Source: Trichopria drosophilae
Lineage: Eukaryota; Arthropoda; Insecta; Hymenoptera; Diapriidae
Length of the DNA stretch: 64,000 nucleotides
Assembly (NCBI GenBank): GCA_030407085.1
Contig: CM059587.1
Coordinates: 69,285,001 to 69,349,000, forward strand
Reading direction: 5' to 3'
Shown here: positions 11,161 through 20,802 of the stretch, piece after piece
How positions within the stretch are numbered: position 1 is the stretch's first letter
Layout of the letters: each line of letters starts with the position of its first letter
Notes under the pieces: generated by a model
What the model was told of the DNA's origin: nothing
The model's database searches: none
What the model saw: the letters and a program-made list of their open reading frames with translations, nothing else
Translations under genes and position numbers: made by a program

Positions 11161-13616
11161 ATGACTGATGTTTTAAATCCGACGAACAGCGGTAGGAAAA
11201 GGAAGAGAAATGAAGACTCTTGGGAAAAAAATCTCAAGAAAGCATCAAAGAATAAGGTATTAATACATAACCTCAATATTATTGTTTGAGTAAATACTGT
11301 TCTCTCTACGTATAAAACGTAATTTCTTTAATTAAAAAATAAAATAAGTGATCGCATAAGAATAACAGTCAAAATTAATAACAAAATTCATAAAATTGAC
11401 CACTTTTGCAGTATAAAAATAACGAAATTTTTGTAGATTGTATATCTTTTCTATAATTCATCGAAAGGCATTAATTTACCGCTGTTTTCGCAAGCTTCCT
11501 TGCCGAAGACGATCACCGAAAATAAAAATAGTTGGACAATATTCTCTAACAAACATACTGCAATAAAATTATGTATTTCGGTGAAGTGCCTCTAAAGGGG
11601 GTTCTAAACTCAATATATATAATACTTTTTTGGATAGATTAACATGGCCGTAGTGAAGTACATTTTATTCCGTCGTTGTAAAACATTGTACTGATTTTTG
11701 TGGTCGTATACGAGTTATAAAACAAATATTGTTAGAGAGTCTTAGGTTAAATGAACCAATTAAATTATTTGATTGAATTTTTTAACACAGTTGTATTGCT
11801 TTTCTTTTATACAAAGATATGTGAGTTCCATGCGATATTAATTTACATTTTTGTTTCGAATTCGGTTCCATCAAGTACATTATTGTGGAGTGTGTTAGCA
11901 ACTAAATATATTATTTTAGGGTGAAGAATATATCTCTCAAAGCGGAAAAACAGTCGATGCAAAAGTATTTAGAGAAGTTGATGAATGTTGTACGTCGAAA
12001 TGTTTCCTAAAAGTTACTGTTGAAGAACAAGAACAATGTCACAATAATTTTTGGAGACTCGGTGAATATCACCTGTAAAACGTTACGTTGAGCAACATGA
12101 TGCTTCAAAAAATTCCGGCAGCTGCTCGTAATAATCCCAATAGTACAGTCATAATGTGGAAGTATGTTTTTCATTCACGAACAGAGACTATTACCGTTTG
12201 TATGAAATTTTTGTGTAAATTATTAGACATCAAACAAGGTAGATTTGCAACTGTCCAAAAAAATTAAAAAGTAATGAAAATTTGGATGACAAAAGAGGAA
12301 AACATCTAAATCATTTTTTAAAGTTAACTGATGAAATGAAGCAATTAATACATTTGCATTGTCAACTACTCCCTCATTCACCATCTCATTACCGACGTGA
12401 AAGTACAGACCTAAATTATTTTGATCATCCAGATTTAAACCTTACAAATTTATATGATTTATTCATAGAATACTATGCATCTGTTAAAGAATACACGAGT
12501 CCCCCAATAAGTAAAGAAACATATGCAAATTATTTTAACCATAATGTTAATTTCACTTTCACAAAACCATGTACCGATGTATGTAACATTTGTTATGAAA
12601 ATGAGAAAAAAGGCAATTACGATGAAAGTTTCTTAGAACATAAGGCGAACAAAGTAAAATATTCACAGTTAAAAAAACAAATGTTATCCGAAAAAGATGT
12701 TTTATGCTGCGAGTTCGATTACGGACAAAATTTGCCACTTCCGAAAATCCCTGTGTCGGAACAATTTTATAAAAGGCTAATATGGCTGAATGTATTTAAT
12801 TTCCATATTTTTAATGATGGCAATAAGCGAAGTTACATGTTCACCGCGATTGAAGGATATGCTAAAAAAGGGGGCAATACAACGAGCAATGCTGTATTAT
12901 ATGTCATTGAAAAAGAATATGAACTCTCCTATTATAACAAAATATATTTGTTTTCCGATTCTTGCAGCGGCCAGAACAAAAATTATGTTCTTTGTGCATT
13001 TTTATCGTTACTGTCAGTACATTTACAAATTGAAATAACTCATTTGTATCCAGTTCGCGGCCACTCGTATTGCCAGTGTGACAGGAATTTTGGGATGTAT
13101 GGCGCTAAGAAGAAACGAAAAGAAACTATCGAAATACCAGACGATTACATAAATTTAATAAAAGATTCGAGAGATCCTTCATTCATAATGATTGAACTAG
13201 AGAACAAAATAAAAGATTTTGAAACCGTACTCCTCAAAAACATTAAAACTGCAAAAGACATCAAAATTAGTAAAGCAGTGAAAATTCAGTACCATCCGAA
13301 CGTATCCGTAAGTGTATTCCAGAATTACGATAAAGATCCCGATTTACATTTTAATGAATTTTCGATAACTCTTGATGATCTAAACAATCAACCAACATCG
13401 GCACCAGTTGGTATAAGTGAAGAAAAAATAAAAGATGTTACATCTTTACTTCGGTTCCTTACACCCACGGGCAAACAATTTTATGAAGATTTATTTAAAC
13501 ACGTAAATCTAATGGAAAAGAAAATCAGAAAGAAAAAAGAAAAGATGTTACATCTTTACTTCGGTTCCTTACACCCACGGGCAAACAATTTTATGAAGAT
13601 TTATTTAAACACGTAA
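11161..13616 (+). pseudogene. RNase-H-like transposase, spliced (DUF7869-like), disrupted
   Basis: This is the gene of the surrounding inverted-repeat element. Exon 1 (11161-11256) starts MTDVLNPTNSGRKRKR and ends at a GT donor. The acceptor TTTTAG precedes exon 2 at 11920, which opens GEEYISQSGKTV in phase. A TAA at 12076 and a frameshift in an A7 run at 12257 break it. The long frame 12282-13616 follows, with no ATG of its own. In that frame a CTDVCNIC cluster lies at residue ~97, and likely acidic catalytic positions are CEFDYGQNLPLPK (D~146), FSDSCSGQNKN (D~226) and RGHSYCQCDRNF (D~267). The DUF7869 name is from memory. A 110-bp exact tandem duplication changes the C-terminus, so the frame ends at 13616 instead of 13660. 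The decay looks recent. Confidence 0.75.
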
Positions 13617-13649
13617 ATCTAATGGAAAAGAAAATCAGAAAGAAAAAAG
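13430..13649 (+). repeat. Exact 110-bp tandem duplication in the transposase 3' end
   Basis: Units 13430-13539 and 13540-13649 are identical and are followed by the first bases of a third unit. Because 110 is not a multiple of three, the second unit is read in another frame, giving a different C-terminus. The original end (KKKEKM then TAA at 13658) is still visible after unit two. Confidence 0.9.
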
Positions 13650-13888
13650 AAAAGATGTAATGAAAACGTATGATTTATATATTAATAGTTTCGCTTTGTT
13701 TGTTATTAAAAATAAAACTCCTGCTATAGAAAATGATATGGTACAAATAAACATACACTGCAGTTATTTTTACCATATTATATAGTGAACGTAACAAATA
13801 AAATAAGTTCATGAACCGACTTTCATTACCTTCACTCTATACTGTAGTATGTATAATAACAATAAATTCATCAGCAAACGTTACCATA

Positions 13889-14104
13889 ATATCTGTGGCG
13901 GTATGGAAAAAGGACATAAGTCCATTTTTTGAAAAAATTGCTGTAACAGATCAAAATTTGGATTCAATATCACATTTTAGAATAATTTAAAAAATCAAAA
14001 TCAAATTTACACAGTTTTATATGCAAATCTAAAACTTTAAATGCGTTTTTCTCGAGTTTTCAAAAATTGGACTTATGTCCTCTTTCCATACAGCCACAGA
14101 TATA
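13889..14104. mobile_element. Miniature inverted-repeat element, ~216 bp
   Basis: ATATCTGTGGCGGTATGG at the left is mirrored at the right by CCATACAGCCACAGATAT. The arms continue through AGGACATAAGTCCA for about 47 bp. It lies inside the larger transposon, downstream of its gene, and has no coding capacity. Confidence 0.7.
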
Positions 14105-14730
14105 TATATTTGTGACTATATTTCACTCAAGTTTAAAGTCAATTTATGGTAATGAGGACTATAATATTCTCTTAGTGATAGAAAAAATAAATTAAACAAT
14201 ATTTGAGTTTCAGAGGACCGCGCGGCGTGCTAAAGCGCTTCACCGCGCTTCGCCGCGTACTTTATTAACAATTGCATAACTTCGCAGATTTATATCCAAT
14301 CGACTTCAAAATTTCCAGAAAACTTCTTTAACGTATGAGGAACAAATCTCTCGCTTGAAGTTTGTCCAATTTGAAAGTTCCCCACTGACTTTTCGACGAT
14401 GAAGTCAACAATACACGGATTCCGACAGTCCCGAATCAACAATTAAATAATTATTAACAAATTAGACTTTTGTGATGTTTCACTGTTTCATTGGTATCGC
14501 TTGGCCATACCCCATATACAAATCAAATTTCAAAGGATTTCATCAAAAAATGACCGAGTTATGGCAGTTTATAAATATAAAAGTAATTAAAATTAGGCGG
14601 CAAAAATTATTGGTTTTTTATTTATAGTATTAAAAATATTTGTTGGATTGGAAAACGTCAAATAGAAAAAAGTTGAGTTTTTTAGTTATCTATAAGGATA
14701 TATTTTTTTTAAATTATAAATATCTGTGTT

Positions 14731-15036
14731 TTTAATTTATTTTTCTTTAATTAAATCTTAATTTTGAATTTGTTCTTTTTGAGTGAATGACCTACATACA
14801 GAAATATGTTAGTATGGATGTTCAAGTCGGATTCCATATGTAATTTCGAATTAGAAAGAAAGACACATTGGCATAGAAGAATGTGGAAGTAAATTATTTA
14901 GAAATATAATTTATAGATGAATATGTATTATCAAGTTAATTTTCTATGTACACGGAAAGAAAAAAATCGTTGATTTTACTATTTAAATAGCTGGTTGTGT
15001 ACCTAATTTATCGAGATCACTATATAGATAAACAAA
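14731..15036. other. No gene seen
   Basis: AT-rich spacer between two inverted-repeat elements. ACACGGAAAGAAAAAAAT at 14950 resembles the CACGGAGAAAAA element ends found at 33.8 and 34.7 kb, but no partner end was found. Confidence 0.4.
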
Positions 15037-15420
15037 ATTGGTAAACCTTCGGATTAGACACTTGTTCGAAATTGCAAAATGTACGATATGTTTCAGATGT
15101 ATTTTTGCCTCCTGATCACGAATATGCCAATAAAAATCGGCGCTCAGCAAACCCTTGGCCGCCATCTTGAAAAAACCGTCAAAAAACGCGATTTTTTTGC
15201 GGTTTTTTGCATTTATATTGAAAAATACGAGTCTGACAAAAAAATGTGTCAAACAAAAAAGGTAGAGAATTCAATTCTCTATAAAAAAGGTTTTATACAT
15301 TTTTTTCCTAATCGCAATGGAAAGCCCGCAAAATAGCGATAAAAGTGACTAGTTATACGTTTGTGTGCCTTTAGCTAAGTTTCTCGCTAGTAAAGTGGAT
15401 TTCAGTTTGCCTTATATGGG

Positions 15421-15448
15421 AGGTTAGGTTAGGTTAGGTTAGGTTAGG
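15421..15448 (+). repeat. TTAGG telomere-like short array
   Basis: Five complete AGGTT units plus AGG. TTAGG is the common insect telomere repeat. Here it is interstitial, in the middle of a repeat element, directly before the first 137-bp tandem unit. Confidence 0.85.
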
Positions 15449-15790
15449 CCTGGAATGTGTGGCCCTCTAATCACTAATGCGTAGACTTACGGGTGCTTGC
15501 GTGCTGGGGGGCTCCGCCCCCCAGACCCCCCTTTTTTATACTACCCTAACCTCTAACCAACAGATGTTAGTGATAATCAAACAGACCTGGAATGTGTGGC
15601 CCTCTAATCGCATAATGAGTATACTTAGAGGTGCTTGCGTGCTGGGGGGCTCCGACCCCCTGAACCCCCCTTTTTATAGTGGAGTAACCTCCAACCAACA
15701 GGTGTTAGTGATAATCGAACGGGCATAAAGTGTGTGTCCTGTAATTACCAATGCGTGGACATAAGAGACGCAAGATCGTTATTCTTAGGA
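15449..15790 (+). repeat. 137-bp tandem repeat with G-rich hairpins
   Basis: CCTGGAATGTGTGGCCCTC starts units at 15449 and 15586, and a diverged third begins at ~15722. Each of the first two carries GTGCTTGCGTGCTGGGGGG followed by a C-run that can pair with the G-run. A similar hairpin occurs at 45286-45320. Confidence 0.8.
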
Positions 15791-16104
15791 TTACCAACTT
15801 TCAGCGATATTTTACGGGCTTTCCATTGCGATTAGGAAAAAAATGTATACAACCTTTTTTGCAGAGAATTCAATTCTCTACCTTTTTTATTTGACATATT
15901 TTTTTTCAGACTCGTATTTTTCAAGATAAATGCAGAAAACCGCAAAAAAATCGCGTTTTTTGGCGGTTTTTTCAAGATGGCGGACAAGGTTTTGCCGAGC
16001 GCCACTTTTTATTGTTATATTCGTGATCAGGAGGCAAAAATACATAAAAAATGTGTTGTACTTTTTGCAATTTCGAACAAGTGTCTAATCCGAAGGTTTA
16101 CCAC

Positions 16105-17017
16105 AAAATTAGTTGAAAACGAAGAGTGCATTTTGTCCTACTATCTAGTTAGTAGTTCCACCTACTTCATTTTTTCGTGTAATAAATCCTCATAAAATAC
16201 AGTTGATTTTGTTTGAATACATTTTCAATAGTCGTGTATTATACGAGGCATTTTCTTGTCTTACTTATTCACTTTTCTATGGTATTCATAGCAAGCTATG
16301 GTTCTGTTACATGTATACCAATGGTATGGACTCGTTTTGTGTATTGGATGTAAATACCAATTCGATGGCTTATGAGAGTTAGTAAAGATGCGACAAACAA
16401 GTTATCTGCGAGAGTATTCCTCAACTGATCCCTCTAATAGACCTGATTTTGAGATTAAGTAATTTACAAAAAATTAAAAATACATATTTCTTTCGTGGGG
16501 GATTCACCACTTTCGAGATACATTGTAATAATTTAGAAACTGAATATTTATTTGTCAACATTTACAAACATTTTTCTTAGAATTCACGTTTTAAAATAAT
16601 ATGTTTTCAATAACAATGTAAACAAACACTGAATAAATCCTTGCAAAATAGAAAAATAATCACTTTCTTCGTAACCATAACGAGAGAACAACGGATTCAA
16701 GGTAATTTGTTTCCAATATCATATAGATATATGTAGTTATATATCTCTTATCGGGGAGCTCCGCCCCCCTCCTCCGAGCTTCCCTGCGCCGCCATGCCGT
16801 CCGCATAATGTCGCATTTCTTGTTCAAAGGTAAGGTACCTCCGAACTTTACGCACAAAATTACAAAATCTACTATTAATGAACCGAACTTCACGCAACTC
16901 GTCACAAAAAATAGTATGCCATACTCATGCGTGAGCAGAGGTGATTTTTATTTCGTGTGATTGTCCTAAGTCAATTATCACTAAAACGACACAGAACTGG
17001 AATGCTATAACAAAAAT
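16105..17017. other. No gene seen; one G/C hairpin-rich patch
   Basis: Mostly AT-rich. At 16750-16800 there is a GC-rich patch with GGGGAGCTCCGCCCCC. The 81-codon minus-strand frame over 16660-16905 has low-complexity arginine-rich content and no domain. Confidence 0.45.
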
Positions 17018-17218
17018 GTGATTTTTTAAATTTTAACTATATTTTGTTGAGTATGAATCTGCCGAACTGCCACCGTTCCTTAGTCGTCTTCTTCGGGTAC
17101 AAACTAACTGATAGGTGTCAACCGCATTGCTATTTATACATCCATATGCAGGCAAGACAATACGTACAATAAATGTAAATAAAAAACAATTGAAAGATTT
17201 CTTTTTTATCTATTCCTT
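17018..17218. repeat. Left member of a 6.8-kb-spaced inverted repeat
   Basis: Matches the reverse complement of 24062-24278 (GAGTATGAATCTGCCGAAC, AGTCGTCTTCTTCGGG, AACCGCATTGCT blocks). The pair encloses the Crypton and the 20.8-23.2 kb palindrome. Confidence 0.75.
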
Positions 17219-17723
17219 ATTTTTCTTTATATTCTTTTAAAATCCATGATTCTTGATATCCAAACACGCGATTACAATATTTAAAAAATATTGTTCTTTT
17301 AATTGTAATAGTTTCGTTTAACCTGTAATTAACGAAAATAAACGGTACATATATTAATTAATGAATTACAGTTTAGCAAATATGTCGTGTCAATTTTACA
17401 CATTGCGTGTCTTCCATTCCCCTTTATCCTTTTCATCGGAAACCCGTTTTATTTAATGGGGTAATATTTATTATTCTTATTGACTGAAACGATTCTAATC
17501 TGAAAATCTGAATTGTTGCCCTAATAATAATGCTCGGTCATATCAATTTGTGATAGGCCAATTTAGCACCCGGGTTGCACTTTCCATTAGAAAATGTTAT
17601 ATCAGACGCATTTGACGAGTCTTATGCCCAGCAATAAGCTACCATATTTATAATCTAAGTGTACTTATTTTGTCTTAGAATGTAATGATTTAGCAAAGTT
17701 CACATTATTGAGTAATAGTACTT
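17219..17723. other. No gene seen
   Basis: AT-rich spacer between the inverted repeat and the GGCGTAAA block that precedes the Crypton. Confidence 0.4.
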
Positions 17724-17862
17724 TTTGCACCAAGGGCGTGAAATTGCCCTAGGCGAGGGCCACCTTATCACCATGAGGGCGTAAATGCCACGCCCGTGTT
17801 GCAAACAATATTTTTCGATTCAGGGGGAGTAAAATGACCACGCCTAAACGTATGTTTATGGT
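17724..17862. repeat. GGCGTRAA block left of the Crypton
   Basis: Alternating words GGGCGTGAAAT, GCCACGCCCG and GGGCGTAAAT, then CGATTCAGGGGGAGTAAAAT at ~17818. A counterpart in inverted orientation lies at 20466-20592, beyond the other end of the recombinase gene. Confidence 0.6.
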
Positions 17863-18464
17863 CAGGGAGAATTTCGTTCAGAGGATAGGTGTGGGAGGTT
17901 TTGGTCCCTGCGACCATTAATTATTGATCTCAAACTGCAAACTGTAGCCAAACAATATTTATTTTTCCATTAATAGATAATCTATTTATACATATAAATA
18001 TACATAATATAATGATCAATTGTGATTGTTTTGCAAAAATTTTAAATTTAATCGTATAACTGGAAAAAAAGAAACAAAATTATACAAATCTTACGTTTGC
18101 TTCGTCAAATTTTGCGTTTAACAAAAAAATATATGTAGATATAATACATATATAAATACATATACGTATTTCCATCAATGATTAACTAGAAACATAATAT
18201 ACATAAGAAATACGTACGAAATAAAGTAATAAACATTTTTACTAATAGGCGTCAAATTTAGTCACGATTAGTATAATTAACAATTGACATATTTGGTGAT
18301 TAATGGGTTGATCGACTGGTTGATGCACTTGTTGTTGCCTCATTGACATTGTTGAATTGAAATGTGAAATTAAATGCGTTATGGTTAACAGTCGAGTGAT
18401 CACCATCAGCGCTTGATTTCAATTTTTTATTCGTTATTGGGTTGCTGTCAATGGCATCTGTCAT
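17863..18464. other. Region downstream of the Crypton gene, no other gene
   Basis: AT-rich sequence lying 3' of the minus-strand recombinase. Probably its 3' untranslated part and element body; no terminator can be pointed out. Confidence 0.4.
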
Positions 18465-20213
18465 TTAATTCGAGACTTTTCGTTTGTTGGCAATGTATTC
18501 CTGTATATAGCCTTCTGCTACAGTTGTTGAGCGCCATCCACTCAAACGCTTAAAAGTAAAAAGTAATCGCTTATTAATTCTAAAAATAATTGTACTAAAT
18601 AACAACAATCTGAATTATTTTAAAAGTGTAATATACGTATAATAACATTTATTTTTTAATTTTATGTTTATCAAATTTAATTATTTGTAATAGCAACATT
18701 ATGTATAAAATACAATAAAATTGTATTATTTATATAAAATTGTTCTAAAAGCGAAAAGTTTGCTGGAGAGGAGGGTGGCAGGAAGAAGGGGAAGGAAAGG
18801 GGGGTTCGGGGGGCGGGGCCCCCCGATAAGAAATACATTTTTTCCGAAATGATTTATCTTTTCTAAAATTGAATACAAAATATCCTTTTATGTATTTTTA
18901 TAGACTTGAATGTATAAAGGTATAGAATCAATTAAATATTTTAAAGATTTAGGAAATGTGGAGGTTTGTTTTTTAAATCCGTATATCGTGCAAAAAGTGT
19001 TTTCTAGAATTATTATTTTAAAATATTACTATAAATAGTTTTACATTATTTATTGTTACCTTAAGTGTTGTTATGCCGACTCCTGTGTCAGCTAACAGTG
19101 TAGCACCAGTCCTCCGGAAACTATGTCCTGTGAATGACTTCACGTCTGATAATTTTAAAAACTGCGATATCTTCAGGCATTTTCGCAATGCTGTTCTTTC
19201 CAATTGGCTGTCTGGTACACTTTTGTTTCTTGTAATTCAAGAATAAATTGTCCACTTTTGAATTGGCTGGCCTACAATCGATGTATTGTTTGATAGTCTC
19301 AAAATATTTTCCCTCGATGGTAAAGGTTCTTTGAATGTGAGTTTTAGTTTCAGGGATATTTACAATCAAAACATCATTAGTTGTTTTGATATCTTTCATT
19401 GTAATCTTATGTAGCTCGTCTCTACGACAAGCGCCGAGAACCCCCATGATTAACGCAACCTATAAACATAATAAAATGTTAATAGTATGTTATTTACATA
19501 ATACTTTATATTGTGTAACATTATTAATATTTATATTTACGAATTTATATTCATCAAAGCAAATGCTTAATAAAGAAAAGAATAACTATCAATATTAATT
19601 TACTATTTAGTAAATAATATAAGCATTAAACATCTAATTAATTAAAAGAATAACTAATTAGTTGAAAATTTATAATATGCAGGTTACGTTTCTTTTTTAA
19701 TTTTATGCTTTACAAATTTAGTTATTTTTAATTAAAATGTTCTTTATAAAACAATATGAAATTATATGATTATATAAATTATTTTTACCTTAGTGGGCAG
19801 ATATTTGTCGTTAGGAGCTTCATCGAGGAATTTATGAATATCTTCTGCGGAGAAAACATTTGCCTTCTTTGGTCTGTATCCAGTGTGAGATTTCTTTAAA
19901 AAATTTCGAAGTTTTACGAACTTTCCAATTTCAACATTCTTTTCCATGTTTAACATTGATCTCAACATGGAGAATTTGGACCACAAAGTTGCAGAGCTGT
20001 ATGTTTTCGACAATTCATAAAAGTACGCCAAGAAAATTTTTTCATCACAGGACTTTGTTTTTTTACTTCTCTCCATGCAAGGAATGCATCGTAGGTATGC
20101 ACATGTAAATGCCTGGATTTATCTGGTAGGCCACATTTTGTAGCAATATCTGCAGCTTCCAATCTATCTGGTGGAATGAAGTTCTCCCCATCACTACTTT
20201 CGGCGTCACTCAT
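18465..20213 (-). pseudogene. Crypton tyrosine recombinase, three exons, two frameshifts
   Basis: Cryptons move with a tyrosine recombinase. Minus-strand exon 1 (20213-19789) starts at the ATG of MSDAESSDGENF; TTG codons upstream are not needed. It contains AYFYELSKTYSSATLWSKF and ends AAG/GTAAAA. Exon 2 (19459-19060) follows a TTTATAG acceptor and carries the first catalytic arginine in GACRRDELHK, a likely lysine in ETKTHIQRTF, and the HxxR box GHSFRRTGATLLADTG. Exon 3 (18548-18465) encodes RLSGWRSTTVAEGYIQEY with the nucleophilic tyrosine, then a stop. Summed exons give about 303 residues, a normal size. A frameshift in a T-run at 20058-20064 and another near 19165 break it. All catalytic motifs survive, so decay is recent. 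Confidence 0.85.
18765..18830. repeat. G-rich hairpin in the last Crypton intron
   Basis: A purine-rich tract runs into GGGGGGCGGGGCCCCCC, which can fold on itself. It contrasts sharply with the AT-rich intron around it. Confidence 0.6.
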
Positions 20214-20465
20214 TCTACCGCACAAAATAAAGTTGTTTACGATTCACTGCGACATGCAACACTGACTAGAGAGTTTATTTTTCAGTCAGTAATGTTTATG
20301 TTTACGATCGAAAATTCGTCTTATCCCCCGCTACTGCAGGTTTATTTATATTTACAATTGCTGTTTTCTACTGTCTCCCATCATTATCATCGTGTATTGC
20401 AATGTCGAAAACGATAAGAAATCATATTTGTTGTTTCTTTTTTTTCGTAAAATCGTTCATTTTCA
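20214..20465. other. Likely 5' region of the Crypton gene
   Basis: Sequence upstream of the recombinase start on the minus strand. No TATA-like or initiator motif is clear enough to call. Confidence 0.35.
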
Positions 20466-20592
20466 GACGGTGTCTCATTAACGCCCTAGGGCGTAAAATG
20501 CCGATTTAACGCCTTGACGGCGTAAAACGGCAATTTCACGCCCTCAAAAGGAGGCGTATAATAGTCATTTCACGCCCCCTGAATCAAAAAAG
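20466..20592. repeat. Array of ACGCC/GGCGT inverted pairs
   Basis: Three small dyads in a row: ACGCCCTAGGGCGT, ACGCCTTGACGGCGT and ACGCCCTCAAAAGGAGGCGT. The block ends ATTTCACGCCCCCTGAATC. Spacing between dyads is ~35 bp. A related block lies at 17724-17862. Confidence 0.7.
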
Positions 20593-20674
20593 TATTTTGC
20601 TATATAACAAACATTACTAAAAAGATCAGCATTTTACTTCGACCCAGACCATAGGTCTGGAAGAACCCTCGCCA

Positions 20675-20802
20675 AAACGTGTTACTTCGACCCAGACTAA
20701 GTATGGACGAAGTATTGAATTTCGGGCATAATAATTACCCTATAGTTTTTCATCAAATGTCGACGTTTCAGACCCTAAGGAACCCAAATCAACAATAAAA
20801 AC
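20675..20802. repeat. Conserved repeat core, inverted copy
   Basis: Contains the reverse complement of GTCTGAAACGTCGACATTTG plus the ACTTCGACCCAGACTAAG pair. It abuts the left end of the 20803-23238 palindrome. Confidence 0.75.

Larger units (their letters stand above)
10350..14730 (+). mobile_element. DNA transposon with ~0.48-kb terminal inverted repeats
   Basis: 10350-10832 and 14238-14730 are inverted copies. Shared marks are GGATATATTTTTTTTAAA at the outer side, CACGGATTCCGACAGTCC in the middle, and CGCGCTTCGCCGCGTAC at the inner side. The arms enclose one spliced transposase-like gene. The inner arm edge holds GGCGAAGCGC, which can form a GAA mini-hairpin. I could not define a target-site duplication. 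Length ~4.4 kb. Confidence 0.8.
15037..16104. mobile_element. Inverted-arm repeat with telomere-like and tandem core
   Basis: 15037-15345 is the reverse complement of 15808-16104 (ACCTTCGGATTAGACACTTG at the outer side, AGAGAATTCAATTCTCTA near the inner side). Short frames in both arms share FAISNKCLIRRFT, mirroring each other. The interior holds a TTAGG array and a 137-bp tandem repeat. A related single arm with a similar G-rich hairpin lies at 44910-45345. Confidence 0.75.

Noticed and set aside
11161..13660. Intact transposase gene
   Set aside because: A TAA at 12076 and a frameshift at the A7 run (12257) interrupt it, and the long frame has no ATG start.
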